From: Rubrivivax sp. | GTDB taxonomy: Bacteria; Pseudomonadota; Gammaproteobacteria; Burkholderiales; Burkholderiaceae_C | Assembly: GCA_030680415.1 (NCBI GenBank) | Contig: JAUXVE010000043.1 | Location: forward strand, 1-59,529 | Length of the DNA: 59,529 bases | Direction: 5' to 3' | In this document: one piece after another, positions 33,974 through 41,839 of the stretch | How the letters are laid out: the number at the start of each line of letters is the position of its first letter | Numbering within the stretch: the stretch's first letter is position 1 | Program-made: the position numbers and the translations under genes | The notes under the pieces: model-generated | Database searches by the model: none | The model's input: the letters and a program-made list of their open reading frames with translations, nothing else | Told to the model about the DNA's origin: nothing

Positions 33974-34744
33974 TCAGTTCAGCTCGTTGCGGTAGTGATG
34001 CGAAGCCGTGTGGTACAGGCCGCGACGCAATTCCACGGCACGGTCGCCATAGGTGTAGGACAGCCTTTCCACCGACAACAAGGGCGCGCCCTCGGGCACG
34101 CCGAGCAGCGCCGCCTCTTCGGAGGTGGCAGCTACGGCACGGATCTTCTCCTCGGCGCGGATCATGCGCACCGCGAACTCGGCCTCGAAAAGCCTGTACA
34201 GCGGCCCGCGCCAGGCCTGCAGACGCTCCATCGTGAGGCCCTTGAACGCCGTGCCCGGCAGCCAGAGGTCGTCCAGCACCACCGGCTTCAAGTCGTCGTT
34301 ACTGCCCGCCAGCAGCAGCCGGCGCACCTGCACCGCCGCCTCGCCGGCCTTCAGCGCCAGCAGCCGCGCCACCTCGAGCGGCGCGCGCATGCGCCGGCAG
34401 TCGAGCAGCCGCCGCTGCAGCGTGGCTGGCGCGCCTTCGTCGGGCGTCAGGCGCAGAAAGCGGTATTGCGTCTGCGCCTCGGCGTGGGTGGCGACGAAGG
34501 TGCCCTTGCCCTGGCGGCGCACGAGCAGGTTCTCGGCCGCCATCTCGTCGATGGCCTTGCGCACCGTGCCCTGGCTGACGCCGAAGCGCGCCGCCAGTTC
34601 GGTTTCGCTGGGGATGGCCTGCCCTGGCAACCACTGGCCGCGCTCCAGGCCCGTCACCAGCAGCGCCTTGATCTGCTGGTACAGCGGGCTGAACGAGGGC
34701 GTGGATTCGGCCCGTGCAGCCGGTGGCGAGGAGGTCCCGGGCAT
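33974..34744 (-). CDS. GntR-family regulator, HutC/UTRA subgroup
   Basis: A 256-aa regulator with an N-terminal winged helix (FSPLYQQIKALLVTGLERGQ, FGVSQGTVRKAIDEMAAENL, RRQGKGTFVATH) and a C-terminal UTRA ligand domain ending in RAVELRRGLYHTASHHYRNE. It lies between the sdh-gltA operon, same strand, and divergent mdh. The setting suggests control of TCA-cycle genes by a small acid. An inverted pair AAGACAG (34798–34804) and CTGTCTT (34882–34888) in the mdh upstream region might be operator half-sites, but this is weak. Confidence 0.88.
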   Translation of the reverse strand: MPGTSSPPAARAESTPSFSPLYQQIKALLVTGLERGQWLPGQAIPSETELAARFGVSQGTVRKAIDEMAAENLLVRRQGKGTFVATHAEAQTQYRFLRLTPDEGAPATLQRRLLDCRRMRAPLEVARLLALKAGEAAVQVRRLLLAGSNDDLKPVVLDDLWLPGTAFKGLTMERLQAWRGPLYRLFEAEFAVRMIRAEEKIRAVAATSEEAALLGVPEGAPLLSVERLSYTYGDRAVELRRGLYHTASHHYRNELN

Positions 34745-34908
34745 GCGGCGATTGCAGCACAGCCGGCTCCGCGGTGTCCATGCACGACATCTGATCTAAG
34801 ACAGAAGAGAGCCGATTTCCCTCCCGCCTCGCGCGCAGTGGAGAAGCTAAACTGGCACACGCTGTCCTAAACGTCCTCAACCTGTCTTTCCATCAGGAGA
34901 AACCCACC

Positions 34909-35895
34909 ATGAGCAAGAAGCCCGTCCGCGTGGCCGTGACCGGCGCCGCCGGCCAGATCGGCTACGCCCTGCTGTTCCGCATCGCCTCCGGCGAGATGCT
35001 CGGCAAGGACCAGCCGGTGATCCTGCAATTGCTGGAGATCCCCGACGAAAGGGCGCAGAAGGCGCTCAAGGGCGTGATGATGGAAGTGCAGGATTGCGCC
35101 TTCCCGCTGCTGGCCGGCATGGAGGCGTACAGCGACCCCACCGCCGCCTTCAAGGACACCGATTACGCGCTGCTCGTCGGCGCCCGCCCGCGCGGCCCCG
35201 GCATGGAACGTGCCGACCTGCTGGCCGCCAACGCACAGATCTTCACCGCCCAGGGCAAGGCGCTCGACGCCTCGGCCAGCCGCAACATCAAGGTGCTGGT
35301 GGTCGGCAACCCGGCCAACACCAACGCCTGGATCGCGATGAAGAGCGCGCCCAGCCTGCCGCGCGAGAACTTCACCGCCATGCTGCGCCTGGACCACAAC
35401 CGCGCGCTCAGCCAACTGGCCGCCAAGACCGGCAAGCCGGTGGCGTCGATCAAGAAGCTGGCGGTGTGGGGCAACCACTCGCCGTCGATGTACGCCGACT
35501 ACCGCTTCGCCACCATCGACGGCGCCTCGGTCAAGGACATGATCAACGACCAGGCCTGGAACAAGGACGTGTTCCTGCCCACCGTCGGCAAGCGCGGCGC
35601 GGCGATCATCGAAGCGCGCAGCCTGTCGTCGGCGGCGTCGGCGGCCAACGCCGCCATCGACCACATGCGCGACTGGGCGCTGGGCACCGGCGGCGAGTGG
35701 GTGACGATGGGCGTGCCGAGCAACGGCGAGTACGGCATCCCCAAGGACGTGATGTTCGGCTACCCCGTCACCTGCGACGGCGGCAAGTACAGCATCGTCC
35801 CCGGCCTGGCCATCGACGAGTTCAGCCAGACCTGCATCGACAAGACGCTGGCCGAGCTGATGGGCGAGCAGGACGGCGTCAAGCACCTGGTGTAA
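34909..35895 (+). CDS. mdh: Malate dehydrogenase
   Basis: The enzyme interconverts malate and oxaloacetate with NAD. It has 328 aa, the length of the group of MDHs related to cytosolic eukaryotic enzymes that is usual in Burkholderiales. [20 protein letters not shown] is the NAD-binding loop, [15 protein letters not shown] the mobile active-site loop with substrate arginines, and [12 protein letters not shown] holds the catalytic His. A perfect AGGAG lies nine bases before the ATG. It is monocistronic, ending at a hairpin. Confidence 0.98.
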   Translation: MSKKPVRVAVTGAAGQIGYALLFRIASGEMLGKDQPVILQLLEIPDERAQKALKGVMMEVQDCAFPLLAGMEAYSDPTAAFKDTDYALLVGARPRGPGMERADLLAANAQIFTAQGKALDASASRNIKVLVVGNPANTNAWIAMKSAPSLPRENFTAMLRLDHNRALSQLAAKTGKPVASIKKLAVWGNHSPSMYADYRFATIDGASVKDMINDQAWNKDVFLPTVGKRGAAIIEARSLSSAASAANAAIDHMRDWALGTGGEWVTMGVPSNGEYGIPKDVMFGYPVTCDGGKYSIVPGLAIDEFSQTCIDKTLAELMGEQDGVKHLV

Positions 35896-35901
35896 GCCGC
35901 A

Positions 35902-35923
35902 CCGGGCGGCGCCTGCCGCCCGG
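35902..35923 (+). terminator. Hairpin after mdh
   Basis: A perfect 9-bp stem (35902–35910 with 35915–35923) and a GCCT loop lie six bases after the mdh stop and directly before the end of a convergent reading frame. No T-run follows, so termination is inferred from position and stem strength. Confidence 0.55.
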
Positions 35924-35926
35924 CCT

Positions 35927-36195
35927 TCAGCGCACGAACTGCGTCACGTACTCGGCGCCCAGGCCGTTGGCCGCGTAGTGGCGGCCGTCACCCACGATGG
36001 GTGGATGTGGCGGCTGAGCACACCCGCCTTGCGCACGCGCAGCAGGTTGCACCAGCTGCCGGTCACCGTGTTCAGCAACAGCGGCCGGAACCACACCTGC
36101 GGCGCCTGCGGCACCCAGACCCGTTCGTCGTCGGGGATCGCCTGCACCGCGATCTCGGGCTGGATGCCGGCGTGTTGCACGATCATCGTCGGCAC
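35927..36195 (-). pseudogene. Cupin dioxygenase-like gene with an internal deletion
   Basis: The first 65 or so residues (VWVPQAPQVWFRPLLLNTVT, then WCNLLRVRKAGVLSRHIHP) resemble the start of cupin enzymes of the 2,4'-dihydroxyacetophenone dioxygenase kind. At the metal-binding His segment the frame breaks off. A different frame then continues directly with RHYAANGLGAEYVTQFVR and a stop at 35927, which looks like the C-terminus of the same protein. The central part, which should hold the rest of the beta barrel, is missing, so the gene is dead. It is the last gene of the tctCBA–SDR unit. The family call is from memory of motif pattern only. Confidence 0.55.
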
Positions 36196-36200
36196 TCCTT

Positions 36201-36929
36201 TCAGGTGATGAGGTAGCCGCCGTCGACCGGCAGCACGACGCCGGTGACGAAGGCCGCCGCCGGGCTGGCCAGGAACAGCGCCGCACCGGCCACGTCGGCC
36301 GGTGTGCCCCAGCGCGCCAGCGGTGTGCGCGCCAGGATGGCGACGCTGCGGGTCTCGTCGCGCTGCAGCGCGTCGGTCAGCGGCGTGGCGATCCAGCCCG
36401 GCGCCAGCGCGTTGACGCGGATGCCCTCGGCCGCGTAGGCGATGGCCAGCGACTTGGTGAGCTGCGCGACGCCGCCCTTGCTGGCCGAGTAGGCGGGCAC
36501 CAGGCCGCCGCCGAAGAAGCTCAGCATCGAGGCCGTGTTGACGATGCAGCCGCCGCGCACGGCCAGCAGCGCGCGCGCCGCGGCGCAGCAGCGCTGGGTG
36601 CCGTTGAGGTTGATGTCGACGACGTCGGCAAAGACCTCGGGCTCGTGCTCGCGGCCGCGGCGGATGACGCCGGCGCAGTTGACGAGCACGTCCAGGCCGC
36701 CCGCGGCCTCCGTTTCGGCGAACAGGCCGCGCACCGCGGCCGCGTCGCGCACGTCGAGCACGCGGGCGTCGAGGTCCTGCGCCTGCGCCGCTTCGGCCGC
36801 CGTGGCGCCGGTCACCGACACTTGTGCTCCGTGGGCGGCAAAGGCGCGTGCGATGCCCTCGCCGATGCCGCTGGTGCCGCCGACGACGAGCACGCGCCGG
36901 CCCTTGAACGCGTCCCTGGCGAAGCTCAT
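36201..36929 (-). CDS. Short-chain dehydrogenase/reductase
   Basis: A 242-aa classical SDR. VLVVGGTSGIGEGIARAFAA is the cofactor glycine motif, NCAG appears as VNCAGVIRRG, and the catalytic Ser/Tyr/Lys are in NTASMLSFFGG and AYSASKGGVAQLTK. The end GVVLPVDGGYLIT is also typical. The start overlaps the tctA stop by four bases (ATGA). It probably oxidises an alcohol or sugar acid imported by the neighbouring transporter; substrate unknown. Confidence 0.93.
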   Translation of the reverse strand: MSFARDAFKGRRVLVVGGTSGIGEGIARAFAAHGAQVSVTGATAAEAAQAQDLDARVLDVRDAAAVRGLFAETEAAGGLDVLVNCAGVIRRGREHEPEVFADVVDINLNGTQRCCAAARALLAVRGGCIVNTASMLSFFGGGLVPAYSASKGGVAQLTKSLAIAYAAEGIRVNALAPGWIATPLTDALQRDETRSVAILARTPLARWGTPADVAGAALFLASPAAAFVTGVVLPVDGGYLIT

Positions 36930-38425
36930 GTCGCGGTCCCCCTGTTCGACGCCAGATGCACGCCGCGGCGCAGCAGCGGCCACAGCCAGATCAGCAGCGT
37001 CAGCGCGCCCAGCGTGCCGGCAATGGGGCGCTCGAAGAAGACGAACAGGTTGCCGTCGGCCTTGATCAGGCTGCTGAAGAAGTGCTCCTCGAGCATCTTG
37101 CCCAGCACCACGCCCAGGATGGTCGGCGCCACCGGGAAGCCCCAACGCTCCATGAAGAAGGCCAGCACGCCGGCCAGCCCCATCACGACGACGCCGAACA
37201 GGGTGTTGTTGATGGCGAAACTGCCGACGACGCAGAACAACAGGATCACCGGCATCAGCAGGCCGGCCGGGATGCGCAGCACCTGCTTGGCGGCCTTGAT
37301 CGCCAGCCAGCCCAGCGGCAGCATCAGCAGCTGCGCGAGCATGAAGACGATGAACACGGCGTAGATGTTCTGCGGGTTATCGACGAACAGCGTCGGGCCC
37401 GGGTTCATGCCCTTCAGGTACAGCACGCCGATGGCGATGGCGGTGATCGAATCCCCCGGGATGCCGAACACCAGCGCCGGGATCCAGGCCCCGCCCAGCG
37501 CGCTGTTGTTGGCCGCCCCCGCCTCGACGATGCCTTCGACGTGCCCGGTGCCGAACTTCTGCGGCTCCTTGCTGAAGCGCTTGGAGATGGCGTAGGACAT
37601 CCAGGCCGCGATGTCGGCGCCGGCGCCCGGCAGCGCACCCACCGCCGTGCCCAGCGTCGAGCCGCGCAGCAGCTGCAGCGGGTACTTGCGGATCAGCGTC
37701 CACATGCCGGAGAAGACATCGCCGAAGGGCCGTTCGATGGCCATCACCGGCTTGTCGACCGTGACCGCGAAGCGCAGCACCTCGGACACCGCGAACATGC
37801 CGATCATGAGCGGGATCAACGAGATGCCGCCGGTGAGCTCGGCGTTGCCGAAGGTGTAGCGCGGCGCGCCGGCCGGGTTGTCCAGGCCGACACAGGAGAT
37901 CAGCAGGCCGACGAGCAGCGAGACACAGCCCTTGAGCGGGTCGCGCCCGGCGATGAAGATGGCGCAGGTGAAGCCCAGCATGACGAGCCAGAAGTACTCG
38001 AAGGAGCTGAAGCGCAACGCGATCTCGGCCAGCGACGGCGCCGCGACGATGAGCACCGCACCGCCGAACAGGCCGCCCAGCACCGAAAACACCAGCCCGG
38101 CGCCCAGCGCCAGCTCGGGCTGGCCGTTGCGCGTGAGCTGGTAGGCCTCGTCGGCGTAGGCGGCGCTCGCCGGCGTGCCGGGCATGCGCAGCAGCGCGCT
38201 GGGGATGTCGCCCGAGAAGATCGCCATCGCGGTGGCGGTGACGATGGCCGCCACCGCCGGCACCGGCGCCATGAAAAAGGTCACCGGCACCAGCAGTGCC
38301 GTGGCCATGGTCGCGGTGAGGCCGGGAATGGCGCCGACGAACAGGCCATACACGGCCGACAGCAGGATGACCATCAGCACATAGGGTTCGAACACCAGCC
38401 CGAAGGCGGTGACGACGGCATCCAT
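36926..38425 (-). CDS. tctA: Tripartite tricarboxylate transporter large membrane subunit (TctA)
   Basis: The 499-aa integral membrane protein has about 11–12 hydrophobic segments and the TctA landmarks GAIPGLTATMATALLVPVTF near the start and LPGAGADIAAWMSYAISKRF with FGIPGDSITAIAIGVLYLKG in the middle. It forms the ion-coupled channel of the TTT transporter with TctB and the periplasmic TctC. The order tctC–tctB–tctA–SDR on one strand indicates an operon for uptake and oxidation of a carboxylate. Confidence 0.95.
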   Translation of the reverse strand: MDAVVTAFGLVFEPYVLMVILLSAVYGLFVGAIPGLTATMATALLVPVTFFMAPVPAVAAIVTATAMAIFSGDIPSALLRMPGTPASAAYADEAYQLTRNGQPELALGAGLVFSVLGGLFGGAVLIVAAPSLAEIALRFSSFEYFWLVMLGFTCAIFIAGRDPLKGCVSLLVGLLISCVGLDNPAGAPRYTFGNAELTGGISLIPLMIGMFAVSEVLRFAVTVDKPVMAIERPFGDVFSGMWTLIRKYPLQLLRGSTLGTAVGALPGAGADIAAWMSYAISKRFSKEPQKFGTGHVEGIVEAGAANNSALGGAWIPALVFGIPGDSITAIAIGVLYLKGMNPGPTLFVDNPQNIYAVFIVFMLAQLLMLPLGWLAIKAAKQVLRIPAGLLMPVILLFCVVGSFAINNTLFGVVVMGLAGVLAFFMERWGFPVAPTILGVVLGKMLEEHFFSSLIKADGNLFVFFERPIAGTLGALTLLIWLWPLLRRGVHLASNRGTAT

Positions 38426-38451
38426 CGGGTCGGCGCTCCCGCTTCAGTGCT

Positions 38452-38913
38452 TCAGTAGAAGGGGCGCAGCAGGCCCCAGGGCAGCGGCACGCGCAGCAGC
38501 TTGTAGAAGGCGACGTGCACGAGCAGCGTGCCGGTCACGGCCCACAGCAGCGCCGGCCCCCAGCCCACGCGCAGCGCCTTGAAGGTGGCCAGCAGGCCCA
38601 GCGGCGCGACGATCAGGAAGCCCAGCGGGTCAGCGAGCACGATGTACGCGACGATGACGCCCATGATCACCGCCGCGCTGCCGAAGTGTTCGGTCCCCGG
38701 CGAACGCGCGGGGGCGCGCGGTGCGGCCCGCGCACGCCAGCCGCGCAGCATCAGCCCGACACCACACAGCAGCAGCCCGGCACCGACGATCGTGGGCAGG
38801 AAGCCGGCGCCGAACTTCTGCCCCGGCACGGCCGGGAAGTCACGCGCCGACCACAGCACGGCGCCGGCCAGCAGGGCCAGCGCCAGGCCCAGCCAGCGGT
38901 CGGTGGCGTGCAC
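38452..38913 (-). CDS. tctB: Tripartite tricarboxylate transporter small membrane subunit (TctB)
   Basis: A 153-aa protein with four hydrophobic segments (about residues 7–25, 38–56, 80–110 and 115–140) and the FGAGFLPTIVGAGLLLCGVG pattern of TctB. It lies between tctC and tctA with gaps of 34 and 26 bases. TctB proteins are poorly conserved, so the call leans on topology and position. Confidence 0.88.
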   Translation of the reverse strand: MHATDRWLGLALALLAGAVLWSARDFPAVPGQKFGAGFLPTIVGAGLLLCGVGLMLRGWRARAAPRAPARSPGTEHFGSAAVIMGVIVAYIVLADPLGFLIVAPLGLLATFKALRVGWGPALLWAVTGTLLVHVAFYKLLRVPLPWGLLRPFY

Positions 38914-38947
38914 GGGAACGGCGGCTTGCGGTGGGCTCGGCGCCGCT

Positions 38948-39925
38948 TTACTTGGCGATGCCCACGGCCGTCATCACGGCCTTCATGTCGGCGTCGCCCT
39001 TGGCCATGAAGGACGCGAACTCGGACGAGCTGCCCCACAGCATGCCGAAGCCGCGCTGGGCCATGAAGTCCTTGTATTCCTTGCTGTCGTAGGCCTTCTT
39101 CACCGAGGCCTCGAGCCGCGCCGCCACGTTGGCCGGCAGCCCCTTGGGTGCCGCGATGCCGCGCCAGGCGCCGGTGGCCCAGTCGGAGCCGGTGGCCTCC
39201 TTCAGCGTCGGCACGTTCGGGAACAGGGCGGCGCGGGACGACGACATGACGGCCAGCGAGCGCACCTTGCCGGCGTCGATCAGCGAGCGCGCCTCGGGCA
39301 GCGAGCAAGGCACGAACTCCACGCCGCCGGCCACCAGGTCCTGCAATCCGGGTGCGGCGCCGTTGGACGGCACCCAGGGCACGGCAGCCGGGTCGACCTT
39401 GGCGTCGCGCAGCCAACCCGCCAGCGCCAGGTGCCAGATGCCGCCCTGGCCGGTGCCCGAGGCCTTGAACTTGCCGGGGTTGGCCTTGACGGCGGCGAGC
39501 ACGTCGCCCATGGTCTTGTACGGTGCCTCGGTACGCACCTGGAAGCCCGCCGGGTCGAGGTTGACCAGGGCCAGCGGCGTGTAGCTGGTCGGGTTCAGCT
39601 CGGTCAGCTTCTGGTGGTGCATCATGGTGATTTCCACCGTGATCATGCCGATGGTGTAGCCGTCGGCCGGCGCGCTGGCGATGGCCGAATGACCGACGAC
39701 ACCGGAGCCGCCGGTGCGGTTGACGACGTTCACCGGCTGGCCGAGATCACGCTCCATCAGGCTGGCGATGATGCGCGCCACGGCGTCGGTGCCGCCGCCT
39801 GCGCCCCACGGCACGATCAGCGTGACGGGGCGGTCAGGGTAGATCTGCGCCTGGGCACCGAAGGCAGCGGCCATCAGGCTCAGCGCAAGGAAGGCGCGGC
39901 GGGCGAGGTGCAGGGGTGGGTGCAT
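38948..39925 (-). CDS. tctC: Periplasmic solute-binding protein of the Bug/TctC family
   Basis: A 325-aa binding protein. A signal peptide ends at AAAFGAQA, followed by the Bug-family start YPDRPVTLIVPWGAGGGTDA and the ligand loop GGSGVVGHSAIASAPADGYT. Bug proteins bind carboxylates and are greatly expanded in Burkholderiales. It is the first gene of the tctCBA–SDR unit and is divergent from a CitE-like gene over 146 bases, where TATCATCATATG (39937–39948) may include promoter elements. Confidence 0.94.
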   Translation of the reverse strand: MHPPLHLARRAFLALSLMAAAFGAQAQIYPDRPVTLIVPWGAGGGTDAVARIIASLMERDLGQPVNVVNRTGGSGVVGHSAIASAPADGYTIGMITVEITMMHHQKLTELNPTSYTPLALVNLDPAGFQVRTEAPYKTMGDVLAAVKANPGKFKASGTGQGGIWHLALAGWLRDAKVDPAAVPWVPSNGAAPGLQDLVAGGVEFVPCSLPEARSLIDAGKVRSLAVMSSSRAALFPNVPTLKEATGSDWATGAWRGIAAPKGLPANVAARLEASVKKAYDSKEYKDFMAQRGFGMLWGSSSEFASFMAKGDADMKAVMTAVGIAK

Positions 39926-40071
39926 GGCGGGTCTCTATCATCATATGTTTGTCGGGCCGGCTGGAATCTCGCATCCGACAGGGGTGCGGACAATGGGGGA
40001 AACCCAAACCGGCGGCCGCGCGCCGGACCCGAATGCCGTTACGCTGTGGTGTCCCGACCCGCCCCCCGACC

Positions 40072-41076
40072 ATGACGCCATCCGCCCCCATGCACCCGCG
40101 CGACGCCCTCTTCGGCGCCGACGAAGCGTTGCCCGTGACATTGCCGGTCTGCGACCACTACGCAGGCGTCGAAGCGCTCATGAAGAAGAGCCTGCAGCTG
40201 CAGGCCGAGCTGGGCCCGGTGTTCGACGTCACGCTGGACAACGAAGACGGCGCCCCGGTGGGCGGCGAGATCGAGCAGGCCCATCTGATTGCCGAGTTGC
40301 TGGCCGGCCCGCTCAACCGCCACGGCCGCGTCGGCGTGCGGCTGCTGCCGGTGGCGCACCCGCTTTTCGAAGCGGTGGCCACGGCCGTGCTGCGCTCCGC
40401 GGTCAAGCCGGCCTACCTGATGCTGCCCAAGCCGCAGGGCCTGGCCGAGGTGCAGCGTGCCGCGCAGGCGCTCGACACGCTCGGTGGTGCGGCGGTGCCC
40501 CTGCACGCGCTGGTGGAAACGCACGGCGCGCTGCGCGAGGTGTTCGCCATCGCGGCGCACCCGCGCATCGAGTCGCTGTCCTTCGGCCTCATGGACTTCG
40601 TCTCGGCGCACCGCGGCGCCATTGCGCTCGGCGCCATGGGCGCAGCGGGCCAGTTCGCGCACCCGCTGATCGTGCGTGCCAAGCTGGAGATCGCCGCGGC
40701 CTGCCACGCCTCGGCCAAGGTGCCGTCGCACTGCGTGGTGACCGAGCTCAAGGACACGCAGGCGCTGCAGGCCGCCGCCGAGAAAGCCTGCCGGCTATTC
40801 GGCTACACGCGCATGTGGAGCATCCACCCGGCACAGATCCGGCCCATCGTCGATGCCTTCGCGCCGACCACCGCCGAGGTCGACCAGGCCATCGAGATCA
40901 TCACCGCCGCGCAGGCCGCGCACTGGGCGCCCATCCGCCACCGCGACACCCTGCACGACCGCGCCAGCTACCGCTACTTCTGGCAGCTCATCGAGCGTGC
41001 ACACCGCACTTCGTTCCACGGCGGCCCGCAGTTGCCGGCCGAGCTGCACCAGGCCTGGTTCCAAGGCGCAGCCTAA
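40072..41076 (+). CDS. CitE-like HpcH/HpaI-family lyase
   Basis: The 334-aa TIM-barrel protein resembles citrate lyase beta-like and malyl/citramalyl-CoA lyases. Metal and substrate motifs seen are FDVTLDNEDGAPVGGEIEQA near residue 50, VRLLPVAHP, PLHALVETHGALREVF (Glu ligand) and SLSFGLMDFVSAHRG (Asp ligand), plus YTRMWSIHPAQIRPIVDAF. The start at 40072 was chosen because earlier codons look non-coding; 40090 is a second option. No citD or citF is present, so it is not part of citrate lyase. Divergence from tctC suggests it cleaves a CoA thioester in the same pathway. Confidence 0.85.
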   Translation: MTPSAPMHPRDALFGADEALPVTLPVCDHYAGVEALMKKSLQLQAELGPVFDVTLDNEDGAPVGGEIEQAHLIAELLAGPLNRHGRVGVRLLPVAHPLFEAVATAVLRSAVKPAYLMLPKPQGLAEVQRAAQALDTLGGAAVPLHALVETHGALREVFAIAAHPRIESLSFGLMDFVSAHRGAIALGAMGAAGQFAHPLIVRAKLEIAAACHASAKVPSHCVVTELKDTQALQAAAEKACRLFGYTRMWSIHPAQIRPIVDAFAPTTAEVDQAIEIITAAQAAHWAPIRHRDTLHDRASYRYFWQLIERAHRTSFHGGPQLPAELHQAWFQGAA

Positions 41077-41404
41077 CCGATTAGGGGTTTACCCGTTGTT
41101 CGCCAGCGCACCGTCCCCCGAACGGTGACATTGCAGCGCGTCGAAGCCAGCCTCTCTGTGTGCGCTGACGAACCGACGACGTTTGCTGAACGGGGATATC
41201 CTGCTCACCGGGCCGCGTCTGGTCACGAGCACGTTTCATGGCGCGACTGGTTAGCGCTGGCCTGAAGTCGATGCTTGCCCGGCGTCGCGTGGCCGGCCGG
41301 AGTTGCCGCGCATCGGACGATCGCGGCCCCGGCTTCTTCGGCAGACCGCGCGGCCACCCTGAAGGCGTATCATTAAACATCCTGCACCCAACATCCCGCC
41401 CCCC
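41077..41404. other. 328-base intergenic region before the Kai-like cluster
   Basis: No gene or RNA is evident. GTATCATTAAA at about 41368–41378, 27 bases before the first start codon of the cluster, contains a possible -10 (TATCAT), without a clear -35. The region is the probable promoter of the following four-gene group. Confidence 0.4.
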
Positions 41405-41839
41405 ATGCCAGTGGAAAGCACAGAGGGCTCGCGTTGGCCTGCGCCGCTGGCCGGTCGGCTCCTGGACGGCGCGAGTGCCGAGCAGGTCGCCGCTACGGTC
41501 GCCGCGATCTGGCTGGAAGTCGACCAGGCCCTGCACCCGATCATCGGCCAGCGGGGCGTGGCAGCGCTCTACAACCGCAGCCTGAAACTCACCGCGGCCG
41601 CCTACCCCTGGTTGATGGAGGGTCATCAACATCTGCTGGCCGCCGTCGATGTCACGGCGCTGCGGGCCGCGCTCGCACAACAGGCTGGCGCACAAGCTGC
41701 CGCAGGCGGCGGCGCGCTCTTTCACACGTTCCGTGACTTGCTCGCCAGCCTGGTCGGCGCCTCGCTCACCCACCAACTGCTTGGATCCGTCTGGGCCCAC
41801 CCAGCGGGCGCCTGGCCTGCGCAGGACACTTCCCAATGA
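41405..41839 (+). CDS. Uncharacterised small protein upstream of a KaiC-like gene
   Basis: A 144-aa predicted soluble, mainly helical protein I do not recognise. Ala and Leu are abundant. Features are AGRLLDGASAEQVAATVAAI, HPIIGQRGVAALYNRSLKL and AAYPWLMEGHQ. There is no signal peptide or membrane segment. Its stop overlaps the KaiC-like start by four bases (ATGA), so the two are very likely made together and may interact. It does not resemble KaiA or KaiB. Confidence 0.7.
   Translation: MPVESTEGSRWPAPLAGRLLDGASAEQVAATVAAIWLEVDQALHPIIGQRGVAALYNRSLKLTAAAYPWLMEGHQHLLAAVDVTALRAALAQQAGAQAAAGGGALFHTFRDLLASLVGASLTHQLLGSVWAHPAGAWPAQDTSQ

Noticed and set aside
40072..41076. Citrate lyase beta subunit (citE) of a citDEF operon
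   Set aside because: No citD, citF or citC nearby; stand-alone CitE-like proteins have other substrates, so only a family-level call is given.
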